64,000 nucleotides of DNA from Aquisphaera insulae (GTDB taxonomy: Bacteria > Planctomycetota > Planctomycetia > Isosphaerales > Isosphaeraceae), in the NCBI RefSeq assembly GCF_011064615.1, contig NZ_JAALJH010000013.1:79999-143998 (forward strand). Reading direction: 5' to 3'. Positions 37,541-46,849 of the stretch are shown piece after piece. The stretch's first letter is position 1. Every line of letters begins with the position of its first letter. The notes under the pieces are model-generated. The model was not told where the DNA came from and ran no database searches. It was given only the letters and a program-made list of their open reading frames with translations. The position numbers and the translations under genes are program-made.

Positions 37541-38773
37541 ATGCACGTTTCCCTGAGCTTTGACGACGAACGCCTGGACCTCGACATCCCTGACGACAAG
37601 CTGGTCGGGAGCTGGGACGGTCCGCAAGGACTGGATCCGGCCGCGGCCGCCGCGGCCGCTCGCGAGGCCCTGGACAGCCCCGTCGAGCTCCCGCCCGTGG
37701 GTCGGATGGTCGTGGCCGGCGATCGCGTGGCCATCGCCTGGGATTCCTCCCTGGCCGGCGCGACGCCCATCCTCCACGGCCTGCTCGAGCGGCTGACGGC
37801 CGCCGGCGTGGAAGTCGACGACGTGGTCGTCGTCACGACCCCCGGCTCGTCTCGGTCCGGCCCGCTCGACCTGCCCGCCGGCGTCGCCCAGGAAGTCCAT
37901 GATCCGCTCCATCAGGATTCGCTCGCGTACCTCGCGGCGACGAAGGACGGCCGCCGGATCTACCTCAACCGTCGGCTCACGGACGCGGACGTCGTCATCC
38001 CGGTGGGCCGCGTCGGCTACGATCCGATCCTGGGATACCGCGGGCCGTGGAGCACCCTCTTCCCCGCGCTCAGCGACGTGGAGACGCACCGGTCCTATCG
38101 CAACCAACTGGTCGAGGATCCGGCCGATCAACTCAAGCCGGCCCCTCGGTGGGACGAGTCGTTCGAGGTCGGCTGGCTCCTCGGCTCCCAGCTTCAGGTC
38201 GGCGTCATCCCCGGCGCTCGCGGGCCGGCCGCGGTCCTTGCGGGCCTGGGCGACCCGCTGCGAGGGCGCGCGGTGGAGGTGCTCGATAAGCTCTGGGGCT
38301 ATCAGGTCCCTTCCGGCGCGGAATGCGTGGTCGCGGGGATCGGCAGGCCGGGAAGCCCCTCGGGGCTCGGCGAACTCGTCGACGGGCTGATGACGGCCTC
38401 TCGGCTGGTCAACCACGGGGGCAAGATCCTGGCGCTTTCCCGCGCGAGCGGGGATCTCGGCCCGTCGTTGCGACGACTGACCTCGATCGATGATGTTCGG
38501 AAGGCCTCGGCAATTCTGCGCGGCCATGACGACGACGTCGACTCCGTCAGCGGCCGGCGGCTGGCTCGCGTGCTCTCCTGGGCCGACGTCTACCTGCTGA
38601 GCGGGCTCGATCGGGGGACGGTCGAGGATCTGTCGATGGTCCCCGTGGAGGGCCCCGATGAGGCCCGCCGCCTGGTCTCTCGGTCCGGGGCCTGCCTCGT
38701 CGTCAGCGGCGCGGACCTCACCCGTGCCACCGTCGTGGAAAGTCGGGAACACTCGGAGGGCCGGATACTCTGA
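37541..38773 (+). CDS. LarA-like (lactate racemase family) protein, degenerate active site
   Basis: This is a 410-residue protein resembling the nickel-pincer enzyme lactate racemase LarA (DUF2088 family). Similar parts are DRVAIAWDSSLAGATPILHGLLERL, VVVVTTPGS and YLNRRLTDADVVIPVGRV. The usual GxSGGxK stretch that holds the pincer cofactor lysine and the two catalytic histidines reads GYDPILGYRGPWSTLFPALSD (about 166-186), without the lysine and with Tyr in place of the expected His. It may be a binding protein or have other chemistry. Its TGA overlaps the ATG of the YgfZ gene by one base. Confidence 0.7.
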   Translation: MHVSLSFDDERLDLDIPDDKLVGSWDGPQGLDPAAAAAAAREALDSPVELPPVGRMVVAGDRVAIAWDSSLAGATPILHGLLERLTAAGVEVDDVVVVTTPGSSRSGPLDLPAGVAQEVHDPLHQDSLAYLAATKDGRRIYLNRRLTDADVVIPVGRVGYDPILGYRGPWSTLFPALSDVETHRSYRNQLVEDPADQLKPAPRWDESFEVGWLLGSQLQVGVIPGARGPAAVLAGLGDPLRGRAVEVLDKLWGYQVPSGAECVVAGIGRPGSPSGLGELVDGLMTASRLVNHGGKILALSRASGDLGPSLRRLTSIDDVRKASAILRGHDDDVDSVSGRRLARVLSWADVYLLSGLDRGTVEDLSMVPVEGPDEARRLVSRSGACLVVSGADLTRATVVESREHSEGRIL

Positions 38774-39804
38774 TGAGCGGCGAGCAAGCGTATCGAGCGG
38801 CTGGACAGGCCGCGGCATGGCGTGATCGATCGGACCGGGGCCGCCTCGAGATCGGCGGCCCGGATCGCGCGAAGTTCCTCCACAACCTGACGACGAACGA
38901 CGTCAAGCGGCTGCCCGAATGGCGGGGATGCGAGGCCTTCGTCACGAGCCCCCAGGGGAAGACGCTGGCATTCGTGAACATCCTGGCAACCGCCGACTCG
39001 TTTCTGTTGGTCGCCGACCGAGCCGGCCTGGACCTTGCCATCCCCCACCTGACGAAGTACGGCGTCTTCGACGACGTCAGCCTGACGGATCGCACGACGA
39101 GTACCTTCGAGCTGCACGTCGCCGGGCCGTTCGCCGACGAGATCCTGGGGGCCGCGTCGGCCGCGGTGCCGGGCCCGCAAGACCTGGCCCTTGTCCGGAC
39201 CGAGCTCGCCGGCCATCCGGTGCTGGTCGTCCGGGAATCGCCGACGGGGCGGCCCGGCCTGACGGTCATCGGCGACCGCGCGGCGGCCGCCGCCGTGCTC
39301 GACGCCCTGCGGGCCGCCGCGAGCCCCGCGGAGCTCCTCGAGCTCGACGCCGAGACGTTCGACGCCCTCCGGATCGAGGCGGGGACGCCGGCCTTCGGGG
39401 TGGACCTCGACGAGAAGAACCTCCCCCAGGAGGCCGGCCGCGACGATCGGGCGATCAGCTTCATCAAGGGGTGCTATCTCGGCCAGGAGACCGTCGCCCG
39501 GATCGACGCCATCGGCCACGTGAATCAGCACCTCCGCGGGCTCCGCCTCGATCCGTCCTCGAAGATCCCGAGCCGGGGCGACATCCTGGAGGCGGACGGC
39601 AAGCCCGCGGGACGGGTGACGTCCGCGGCGTTCTCTCCCGGCTGGGGCGCCCCGGTCGCCCTGGCCATGGTCCGCTCGGCCCACGCGACGGCCGGGACGA
39701 GCCTGTTGTTGAAGCCTTTCGACGCCCCGGACACGACGGAGGCCCGCGCCGAGGTCCTCGATCTGCCGATGATCCCGACCTCCCCCGAGCCGAACCCTCG
39801 CTGA
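38773..39804 (+). CDS. ygfZ: YgfZ/GcvT-like folate-binding protein
   Basis: This is a 343-residue YgfZ protein. It has the GcvT-like fold and the signature K232-GCYLGQE (232-239), the cysteine of which is conserved in the family. YgfZ helps in folate-dependent assembly or repair of iron-sulfur enzymes. The ATG overlaps the stop of the LarA-like gene, so translation is coupled. I see no other Fe-S assembly gene close by. The next gene (GH57) follows after 79 bases. Confidence 0.9.
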   Translation: MSGEQAYRAAGQAAAWRDRSDRGRLEIGGPDRAKFLHNLTTNDVKRLPEWRGCEAFVTSPQGKTLAFVNILATADSFLLVADRAGLDLAIPHLTKYGVFDDVSLTDRTTSTFELHVAGPFADEILGAASAAVPGPQDLALVRTELAGHPVLVVRESPTGRPGLTVIGDRAAAAAVLDALRAAASPAELLELDAETFDALRIEAGTPAFGVDLDEKNLPQEAGRDDRAISFIKGCYLGQETVARIDAIGHVNQHLRGLRLDPSSKIPSRGDILEADGKPAGRVTSAAFSPGWGAPVALAMVRSAHATAGTSLLLKPFDAPDTTEARAEVLDLPMIPTSPEPNPR

Positions 39805-39883
39805 AACAGCGACCAATCCTCTCGTCCCGAATCCCGACGCGCGACGACTCGAGCGGCGATCCGCAGACGGCGCGTCTCCCCCC

Positions 39884-42334
39884 ATGACGAGCACCCGAAT
39901 GAGGCATCCGCGGTACATCTGCATCCACGGCCATTTCTATCAGCCTCCCCGCGAGAACCCCTGGCTGGGCGCCGTGGAGATCCAGGATTCCGCCGCCCCG
40001 TTCCACGACTGGAACGAGCGGATCACCCACGAGTGCTACGCCCCCAACGCCCGCGCCCGACTGCTGGACGGGCAGGGACGCATCATCAACCTTGTGAACA
40101 ATTACGCCTGGATGAGCTTCAACTTCGGCCCGACCCTGCTGCACTGGATGGCGGAGTCGGCGCCGGCGGCGCTCGCCGGCATCGTCGAGGCGGACCGCCT
40201 GAGCCAGGAGCGGCGGCGGGGGCACGGCAACGCGCTCGCCCAGGTGTACAACCACATGATCCTCCCGCTGGCCTCGGCGCGGGACAAGGTCACGCAGGTG
40301 CGGTGGGGCATGGCCGACTTCCGCCATCGATTCGGCCGCGAGCCCGAGGGGATGTGGCTGGCGGAGACGGCGGTCGACGTGAAGTCGCTGGAGGTCCTGG
40401 CCGAGGCGGGGATCCGGTTCACGATCCTCGCGCCCCGGCAGGCGAAGCGGTGGCGGAGGCTCGGGGAGACCGACTGGCCGGAGTCGACGGGCGGAGTGGA
40501 CCCGTCCCGCGCCTACCTGGCAAGGCTGCCATCCGGCCGGTCGATCTCGCTCTTCTTCTACGACGGCATCATCTCCCAGCAGGTGGCCTTCGAACGCCTC
40601 CTGGACCATGGCGATCGCTTCGTCTCCCGGCTCTATCAGGGCTTCGACTCCCAGCGCGAGCAGGCCCAGCTCATGCACATCGCCACCGACGGCGAGTCGT
40701 ACGGGCATCACCACGCCCACGGCGACATGGCCCTGGCCTACGTCCTGGACCGGCTGGCTCGCGACCCCGAGGTACGGCTGACCAACTACGGCGAGTTCCT
40801 CGAGCTGCATCCGCCGGAATGGGAGGTGGAGATCCACGACGACAGCTCCTGGAGCTGCGTCCACGGCGTGGAGCGGTGGCGGTCGGATTGCGGCTGCAAG
40901 TCGCGCGGCGAGTGGCACCAGCAATGGCGGGGGCCCCTGCGCGATTCGCTCAATCAACTGAAGGACCGGCTGGATCACCTGTTCAGCACCCGAGGCCGCG
41001 AGTGCTTCCCCAACCCCTGGGCGGCCCGGGACGCCTACATCGACGTCGTGCTGGACCGCGAGAATCCCCAGGCCGTCGAGACGTTCCTGGCCCGGTACGG
41101 GCACGCCGATCTCGACGAGGCGCAGGCAACCTCGGCGCTCCGATTGCTCGAGATGCAGCAGGACGCGATGCTGATGTTCACGTCGTGCGGCTGGTTCTTC
41201 GATGAAATCAGCGGCCTCGAGACCGTGCAGTGCCTGAATTACGCGGCACGGGCCATCGGCATCGCCCGCCAGTTCCACCGGGATTTCGAGGCGCCTTTCG
41301 TGGAGGGGCTGGCGAAGGCCCCGAGCAACATCCCGCGGTTCCGGGACGGGGCGGGGGTCTGGAGCCAGGTCGTCCGCCCGGCGGATGTGGACCTCGAGCG
41401 GGTCTTCGCGCACCATGCCATCAGCCTGATATTCGATCCGGCGGACGGTGCGGCGACCCGTCGTGTCTACTCTTACGATGTTGAGAATCTGGACGTCGAG
41501 ATGAGGACGCGGGGGACCGGCCACCTCGCCGTCGGGCGGCTCCGCGCCCGCTCTCGGCGGACGAGGACCGAGGCCGAGACCAGCTTCGTGGTCGTCCACT
41601 TCGGCGGCCTCGATTTCCACGCGGTCCTGAACAACGGGACACATCCGGAGGTCTTCGATCTGCTCAAGGCCCGACTGCTGGCGGCCTACCGGACCGGCTC
41701 GCTCGCCGACGTGATGGCCCTGGTCAGGGAGGAGTTCCCCGGCCGGCCGCACCGGCTGGACGACCTCTTCCGGGACGAGCAGCGGCGGATCATCGGGATC
41801 GTCCTGGCGGACCGCTTCGAAGATTACCAGCGGGCCTTCGAGCATCTGGCCAATCAGGATGAGGAGATCCTCAACCGGCTGGGGAACCTGAACTATCCGG
41901 TCCCCCGCTCCCTCCGGGCGGCCGCCTCGACGTGCATCGACCGGCACCTGCGGGATCAGGTCGCCCGACTGGAGCGAGGGGAGGAGACCAACCTGGACCA
42001 CCTCGAGCAAATCCACGAGCGCGGCCGGGCCTGGGGATACCAGCCTCAGCGAGAGGTCCTCGAGAAGATCCTGGGGGAGGCCCTGGAGCGCACCCTCGGG
42101 GCACTCGGTCCGGACTCCGACCCGACCGCCGTCGCGGCCCGCGCGGGGCTGCTCCTCGACGCCTCTCGACTCCTGGACGTAAGGCCACCCATGTGGCAGG
42201 CCCAGAACGTGCTCCTGAACCGATTTCACGAGCTGTCGAAGGCGAACGGCGTGGAACCGCGCTTGGCGACCACCTTCGCGGACCTGGCTGGCCGGCTCCA
42301 GCTCAGCCCGAGCCTGCTGGGTTGGCGGCCCTGA
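39884..42334 (+). CDS. glycoside hydrolase family 57 protein with DUF3536
   Basis: This is an 816-residue protein. The N-terminal half is GH57-like (CIHGHFYQPPRENPWL, GMWLAETAVDV and ATDGESYGHHHAHGD). The glutamate in WLAETAVD and aspartate in ATDGESYG are the expected catalytic pair of the family. The C-terminal half matches the DUF3536 type that accompanies such GH57 domains (FTSCGWFFDEISGLETVQ, NFNQ-type helices). It acts on alpha-glucans, probably in the cytoplasm, since no signal peptide is visible. The start is the ATG at 39884. Confidence 0.88.
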   Translation: MTSTRMRHPRYICIHGHFYQPPRENPWLGAVEIQDSAAPFHDWNERITHECYAPNARARLLDGQGRIINLVNNYAWMSFNFGPTLLHWMAESAPAALAGIVEADRLSQERRRGHGNALAQVYNHMILPLASARDKVTQVRWGMADFRHRFGREPEGMWLAETAVDVKSLEVLAEAGIRFTILAPRQAKRWRRLGETDWPESTGGVDPSRAYLARLPSGRSISLFFYDGIISQQVAFERLLDHGDRFVSRLYQGFDSQREQAQLMHIATDGESYGHHHAHGDMALAYVLDRLARDPEVRLTNYGEFLELHPPEWEVEIHDDSSWSCVHGVERWRSDCGCKSRGEWHQQWRGPLRDSLNQLKDRLDHLFSTRGRECFPNPWAARDAYIDVVLDRENPQAVETFLARYGHADLDEAQATSALRLLEMQQDAMLMFTSCGWFFDEISGLETVQCLNYAARAIGIARQFHRDFEAPFVEGLAKAPSNIPRFRDGAGVWSQVVRPADVDLERVFAHHAISLIFDPADGAATRRVYSYDVENLDVEMRTRGTGHLAVGRLRARSRRTRTEAETSFVVVHFGGLDFHAVLNNGTHPEVFDLLKARLLAAYRTGSLADVMALVREEFPGRPHRLDDLFRDEQRRIIGIVLADRFEDYQRAFEHLANQDEEILNRLGNLNYPVPRSLRAAASTCIDRHLRDQVARLERGEETNLDHLEQIHERGRAWGYQPQREVLEKILGEALERTLGALGPDSDPTAVAARAGLLLDASRLLDVRPPMWQAQNVLLNRFHELSKANGVEPRLATTFADLAGRLQLSPSLLGWRP

Positions 42335-42363
42335 CCGGCCGGGCCTCGAGTTCGAACGCAAAC

Positions 42364-42391
42364 GAGGCGGGTCGGGGAACCGACGCGCCTC
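42364..42391. terminator. hairpin between convergent genes, possible terminator
   Basis: Two 12-base arms (42364-42375 and 42380-42391) with one mismatch enclose a GGAA tetraloop. The hairpin lies between the stops of the GH57 gene and the convergent small gene. There is no T run on the plus strand, and only a short A run (AAAAG) on that side, so the call is weak. Confidence 0.4.
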
Positions 42392-42423
42392 GCCAAAAGA
42401 TCAGGCCATATCGGAGATTCCGC

Positions 42424-42741
42424 TCAGCGTCCTGCGCCGACCAGGAGCTCCTCGTGGCTGTGGGACTCGACGTTGCCGTCGGGGTCCAGGCCGAGGAGGC
42501 CGTCGTTCGGGATGCTCGCGATCTGGATAAAGTTCATCGGGCCGGGGAAGAGGCCCGGTTGCTGGAGGACCAGCAGTCCGAAGGGGGAGTCCTGGTTAGG
42601 GCGGACAGGCCGGTCGCTATCGGACCGCAGGACCCGTCCTCGCAGGATGGCCCCGGAGCAGGTCACCTGGACCAGGGGATGCTCGGTTCCTTGCCGGTGG
42701 CGGATCTCGTTGAGGATCGCCTGGCACTGTTCGAATGTCAT
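42424..42741 (-). CDS. conserved small protein, unknown function
   Basis: This is a 105-residue protein (MTFEQCQAILNEIRHRQG...). The middle, VTCSGAILRGRVLRSDSD, followed by FGLLVLQQPGL, suggests a small beta-rich fold. It is soluble, with no signal peptide. GGAAGGTG lies just upstream of the ATG and supports the start. Similar proteins are found in planctomycetes, but no role is known to me. Confidence 0.65.
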   Translation of the reverse strand: MTFEQCQAILNEIRHRQGTEHPLVQVTCSGAILRGRVLRSDSDRPVRPNQDSPFGLLVLQQPGLFPGPMNFIQIASIPNDGLLGLDPDGNVESHSHEELLVGAGR

Positions 42742-43073
42742 TTTACACCTTCCTGGCGAGCGACGGACCTGAACCAGGGAGCCCGTCTCTTACGGGGGTC
42801 CCTCCGGCTCGCCACGCGACGGTCGACCCATCATGGGTCGACTGGAGGAGAGGTCGCTTGGCATGGTCCATGTCAGCGGGCCTATTCTGAAGATCGGAGC
42901 CGCGGCGTCAAGATCGACAGCGTTGCCCGGCATTTCTTCCGCGTTGACCACATGGTCGTTTTATGCCACAACTCGAAGAATCCGGGTGTCGATACTCATA
43001 TTGTACGCCGCCGGAGACCGAACGTTTGAAATTGTCGTACGGAATCGTCAAGCCTCAGGATGAGGAGCCACCG
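42742..43073. other. gene-free region between divergent genes, with a 21-base palindrome
   Basis: The small minus-strand gene and the flavoprotein gene (+) diverge over about 330 bases. The region holds the palindrome at 42822-42842 and, further right, a TTGACC (42944-42949) that could be a -35 box but lacks a convincing -10 box at the right distance. An in-frame ATG at 42963 would lengthen the flavoprotein by 37 residues. I see no other gene. Confidence 0.5.
42822..42842. promoter_or_regulatory. perfect 21-base palindrome, possible operator
   Basis: GTCGACCCAT and its reverse complement ATGGGTCGAC flank a single C. The site lies in the control region between two divergent genes. It could be an operator for a dimeric repressor or a short hairpin; no regulator gene is nearby to decide. 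Confidence 0.4.
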
Positions 43074-44657
43074 ATGGGCACGGATACGCCCCAGTCGCAC
43101 CGCGTTCGCGGCGGATCCCTGCCCCACCATTGGACGCGCGTCGATGACCCGACGGCCGAGTCGGTTGTCGCGTCCTACGAGACGGTTATCGCCGGCGGCG
43201 GCCCGGCCGGACTGACCGCCGGCTATGAGCTCGCCAAGCACGGCCGGGGCGCCGTGGTCCTGGAGGCCGACCCCAGGATGGTCGGGGGCATCAGCCGGAC
43301 CGACGAGTACAAGGGCTATCGGTTCGACATCGGCGGCCACCGGTTCTTCTCGAAGAGCTCCGAGATCAACGCCTTGTGGCAGGAGATCCTGGGCGACGAG
43401 TTCGTCACGAGGACTCGCCTGAGCCGGATCTACTACCGCCGCAAGTTCTTCCACTATCCCCTCAAGCCGCTCGACGCGCTCGTGAAGCTGGGCCCGGTGC
43501 GGGCGGCCCGGATCGTCCTCAGTTACGCCAAGGCCCGGCTCCGACCGATCGCGCCGGAGCGGTCCTTCGAGGACTGGGTGGTGAACCGTTTCGGGCGGGA
43601 ACTCTTCGCGACCTTCTTCAAGTCCTACACCGAGAAGGTCTGGGGGATGTCCACGAGCGAGATGTCCGCGGACTGGGCCGCCCAGAGGATCAAGGGGCTG
43701 AGCCTGACGAAGGCCGTGCTCGGAGCCCTGCTCGGCGGACGCAAGTCCAAGCGAGGAGAGGTGATCAAGACGCTCATCGAGGAGTTCCAGTATCCCCGCC
43801 TGGGACCCGGCCAGATGTGGGAAACGGCCCGCGACCGGATCCGCGAGCTGGGCGGGGCCGTCCACAACGACCGCAGGGTGGTACGGATCGAGCACGACGG
43901 CTCCGCCGTCAGGGCTTTCCTGACCGTGGACGCCCAGGGGCGAAGGTGCCGGTATCACGGCAACCATTTCCTCTCGACCATGCCGATCCGGGAGCTGATC
44001 CGGGCCATGGATCCCCCGGCCCCGCCGGAGGTCGTCCGCGCGGCGGAATCGCTCCGCTATCGTGATTTCCTGAGCGTGGTCCTGATCGTGAATCGCGCCG
44101 AGACCTTCCCGGATACCTGGATTTACATCCACGAGCCGGACGTCCTCGTCGGCCGCATCCAGAATTTCAAGAACTGGTCGCCGGACATGGTCCCGGACCA
44201 TTCCCGTTCGAGCCTGGGCATGGAGTACTTCTGCTTCGAGGGGGACAACCTCTGGACCATGGCCGACAGCGATCTCGTCGCGCTCGGCCGCCGCGAGATC
44301 GACGCCATCGGCCTGGCCAGGGCGGAGGACGTGGTCGACGGCTGCGTCGTCCGGATGCCCAAGGCGTATCCGGTCTACGACGACGTCTATCAGGATCACC
44401 TGGCCGTGATCCGGCGATGGTTGGCCAGCCTGGGCAACCTCGAACTCGCCGGCCGAAACGGCATGCACAAGTACAATAACCAGGACCACTCGATGATGAC
44501 CGCCCTCCTGGCGGCGCGGAATATCCTCGGCCTGGGACGATACGACACCTGGAAGGTGAACACCGACGCCGAATACCACGAGGACGGCGACGGCCCCGGC
44601 TCCGACCGGACCGGACGCCTGGTGCCCCGGCGGGTGGCCGCGGCGGAAGCGTCCTGA
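43074..44657 (+). CDS. FAD-dependent oxidoreductase, UDP-galactopyranose mutase-like
   Basis: This is a 527-residue flavoprotein. The FAD dinucleotide motif GGGPAGLTAG (41-50) is followed by VGGISRTDEYKGYRFDIGGHRFFSK (split over 70-94), a run shared with UDP-galactopyranose mutases and protoporphyrinogen-oxidase-like proteins. Middle marks are WGMSTSEMSADWAAQRIKG and FLSTMPIRELI. The C-terminus ends in a basic tail. Its role is probably in sugar nucleotide or glycan metabolism, but no substrate can be read. The ATG at 43074 has AGGAG at a good distance. The N-terminal residues 1-30 are disordered-looking. Confidence 0.82.
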   Translation: MGTDTPQSHRVRGGSLPHHWTRVDDPTAESVVASYETVIAGGGPAGLTAGYELAKHGRGAVVLEADPRMVGGISRTDEYKGYRFDIGGHRFFSKSSEINALWQEILGDEFVTRTRLSRIYYRRKFFHYPLKPLDALVKLGPVRAARIVLSYAKARLRPIAPERSFEDWVVNRFGRELFATFFKSYTEKVWGMSTSEMSADWAAQRIKGLSLTKAVLGALLGGRKSKRGEVIKTLIEEFQYPRLGPGQMWETARDRIRELGGAVHNDRRVVRIEHDGSAVRAFLTVDAQGRRCRYHGNHFLSTMPIRELIRAMDPPAPPEVVRAAESLRYRDFLSVVLIVNRAETFPDTWIYIHEPDVLVGRIQNFKNWSPDMVPDHSRSSLGMEYFCFEGDNLWTMADSDLVALGRREIDAIGLARAEDVVDGCVVRMPKAYPVYDDVYQDHLAVIRRWLASLGNLELAGRNGMHKYNNQDHSMMTALLAARNILGLGRYDTWKVNTDAEYHEDGDGPGSDRTGRLVPRRVAAAEAS

Positions 44658-44660
44658 CCG

Positions 44661-44683
44661 GGCCGAGGCGCCAGCCCTCGGCC
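44661..44683. terminator. hairpin between convergent genes, possible bidirectional terminator
   Basis: GGCCGAGG (44661-44668) pairs with CCTCGGCC (44676-44683), with a 7-base loop. It fits exactly into the 28-base gap between the flavoprotein gene (+) and the STAS gene (-). No T run follows on either strand. Confidence 0.4.
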
Positions 44684-44685
44684 GT

Positions 44686-45054
44686 TCAGAACTTCTTGAG
44701 GGCGGAGGGCTCGTCCGGGAAGAGCTCGAAGAGCCGGTCGAACTGGCTGACCTTGAAGGCTTCCATCACCGGAGGGCGGAGGCAACAGAGCCTGACCTTC
44801 CCCTTCAGTTCCTGCATCTTCCGGTTCAGCCGCACGAGCTGGGCGAGCATCGCACTCGACATGTAGCCCGCGTTGTAAAGGTTCAGGAGGACCTTCTTGT
44901 ACTTCTTCCCCTCGATCAGCGAGAAGAGCTCCTTCGAGAGGTTGTCAACCTTCTCGCCCTCGACCATGGAAGCGGTTTCGAGGAAGCTGATGACGGCCAC
45001 GCCGTCCACGTCCTTGACCGACAGGAACTGGAAGGCCGGTCTGCCCGGGATCAT
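44686..45054 (-). CDS. STAS-domain protein (anti-sigma-factor antagonist type)
   Basis: This is a 122-residue single STAS domain, like SpoIIAA/RsbV. The segment LLNLYNAGYMSSAMLAQLVRLN contains S66 and S67 at the place where such antagonists are phosphorylated, and the end KVRLCCLRPPVMEAFKVSQFDRLFELF is typical. No kinase or anti-sigma gene lies nearby, so it may act in a partner-switching system encoded elsewhere. The start at 45054 has GGAGGA 7 bases upstream. The frame runs further upstream, but with no such signal. Confidence 0.85.
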   Translation of the reverse strand: MIPGRPAFQFLSVKDVDGVAVISFLETASMVEGEKVDNLSKELFSLIEGKKYKKVLLNLYNAGYMSSAMLAQLVRLNRKMQELKGKVRLCCLRPPVMEAFKVSQFDRLFELFPDEPSALKKF

Positions 45055-45301
45055 GGTCTGGTCCTCCATCTCCGAGAAGACGCCCCGGGCGTGACGATCG
45101 CCCCACACCAATCCATGACCGCACGCCTGTCGGGGACGAATGATCCATCGCACACGTCGAGGATACTCCTCGGAATGAACGATCGCTACTTCGTGTTCGT
45201 TTTATGATCGACGGGATTGGAACGATTTCCCAATGCGCTAGCCCTCGACGAGGCGGGTAGACTCGAGGAGCCGGTTTCGTACTCTGATTCCCCTTCGAGT
45301 A

Positions 45302-46738
45302 ATGGGCATGACCATCAAGACGGGTCCCGAGACCGCACGAGCCCTCCTCCCTTCGAAGTCTTCGGTGCACCGGATCGCGGCTCGCCGCTGGTGGTTATGG
45401 GTGCTGGGAGCCGGCGTTGTGGGGCTCGGGGTGTTCGTCCTGACGCGGGGACATTGGGGCGAGAAGGCAGACGTCCGCAAGGCCGCGGCTCCGGCCGGCG
45501 ACCGGGTGGTCAAGGTCATCTCGCCCCGGCAGGGGGGGCTCGAACGAACGTCAAACCAGCCCGGGACGATCCGCGGCTTCGACTTCGCGCCCCTGTACGC
45601 GAAGGTCTCCGGATACCTGAAGGCCCTTAACGTGGATCGGGGCGACCGTGTCAAGGCGGGGCAGGTGCTCGCGGAGATCCTCGATCCGGAGCTCGATGCC
45701 GCCGTGATCCAGGCCGACGCGGCCCTCGGGCACTCGCGAGCCATGGTGAAGCAATCGGAGGCGAAGCTGAGGACGGTGAAGGCCGGCGTCCAGGCGGCAC
45801 AGGCCACGCTGGCGCAGAGCCGTTCGCTCCTCGAGGAGGCCGTCGCGCAGCGGACCTATCGAAAGAAGGCGCTCGATCGGATGACGGAGCTGGCCCGGCG
45901 CAATGCCGTGGAGCAGAGGCTGGTCGACGAATCCGAGGATCAGTACATGGCTTCCCTGGCGGCGGAGCACGGCAAGCAGTCCGGCATCGCCACGGCGGAG
46001 GCCCAGCTCATCGAGGCGACGGCGGCCGTCGAGCTGGCCGAGGCCGACCTCGAGACGGCGAAGTCAGAGGTGGTGATCGCCGAGGCGAACCTGAAGAAGG
46101 CGAAGGTCTTCATCGACTACGAGAAGATCATCGCACCGTTCGACGGAGTCATCACCTACCGAGGGGACGGCGTCCACATCGGCTCATTCATCCGGTCGGC
46201 CACCGAGGGGGGCGTGTCCCAACCGCTCCTGACCGTCACCCGCACGGACCGAATGCGGACCATCGTCGAGCTGCCGGATTCCGACGCGCCGGCCTGCGAC
46301 GTCGGCGATCCCGCCTCGGTGACGATCGCGGCGCTCGCCGGGCGGACCTTCCAGGGGAATGTGAGCCGGATCTCCGAATCGGAGAACCTGCTCACACGGA
46401 CCATGCGCGTCGAGCTTGACCTGCCCAATCCGGACGGAATCCTCCGCGACGGCATGTTCGGGACGGTCATCATCCAGCTCGAGCCGCCCACGAAGAAGCT
46501 CACGATTCCGTCCGCCTGCTTGCTGGAGCGCGGGGAGAACGGCAAGGGGGCCGTCTTCGTGGTTCGGGATGGCAAGGTCGAGCGGAGGCCCATCGGCGTG
46601 GGCATGGACAATGGGCGGGAAGCCGAGGTCCTGGAGGGGCTGTCGAAGGATGACGTCGTCATCGCCGAGGTCACGTCCTCCCTCTCCGAAGGTCTGGCCG
46701 TCAAGGCGGATTCCGCCGGCGCCGATCGTGCGGGATGA
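45302..46738 (+). CDS. RND efflux periplasmic adaptor (membrane fusion protein)
   Basis: This is a 478-residue MFP/HlyD-type adaptor. An N-terminal membrane segment (about 30-47, WWLWVLGAGVVGLGVFVL) anchors it. The lipoyl-like half-motifs (FAPLYAKVSGYLKALNVDRGDRVKAGQVLAEI and FDGVITYRGDGVHIGSF), a long alpha-hairpin (about 125-260) and the beta-barrel/MP domains follow. It would link an RND pump to a TolC channel. Genes for both lie downstream, but on other strands: TolC paralogues at 47525-50773 (-) and the pump at 50978 (+). The start is the ATG at 45302. Confidence 0.88.
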   Translation: MGMTIKTGPETARALLPSKSSVHRIAARRWWLWVLGAGVVGLGVFVLTRGHWGEKADVRKAAAPAGDRVVKVISPRQGGLERTSNQPGTIRGFDFAPLYAKVSGYLKALNVDRGDRVKAGQVLAEILDPELDAAVIQADAALGHSRAMVKQSEAKLRTVKAGVQAAQATLAQSRSLLEEAVAQRTYRKKALDRMTELARRNAVEQRLVDESEDQYMASLAAEHGKQSGIATAEAQLIEATAAVELAEADLETAKSEVVIAEANLKKAKVFIDYEKIIAPFDGVITYRGDGVHIGSFIRSATEGGVSQPLLTVTRTDRMRTIVELPDSDAPACDVGDPASVTIAALAGRTFQGNVSRISESENLLTRTMRVELDLPNPDGILRDGMFGTVIIQLEPPTKKLTIPSACLLERGENGKGAVFVVRDGKVERRPIGVGMDNGREAEVLEGLSKDDVVIAEVTSSLSEGLAVKADSAGADRAG

Positions 46739-46849
46739 TCCGAGGAGGTGTGCACGTCATCGGCACCATGGCGGGCGGGCGGTCCGAGACTCGGTCGATA
46801 TCGGTTGCAGGAATGCCCGACCGATCCGACGGGACTCACGGAGATCGCG

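Noticed and set aside
39464..42361. A 965-residue minus-strand frame over the GH57 gene
   Set aside because: No domain is seen, and the plus strand codes for GH57/DUF3536.
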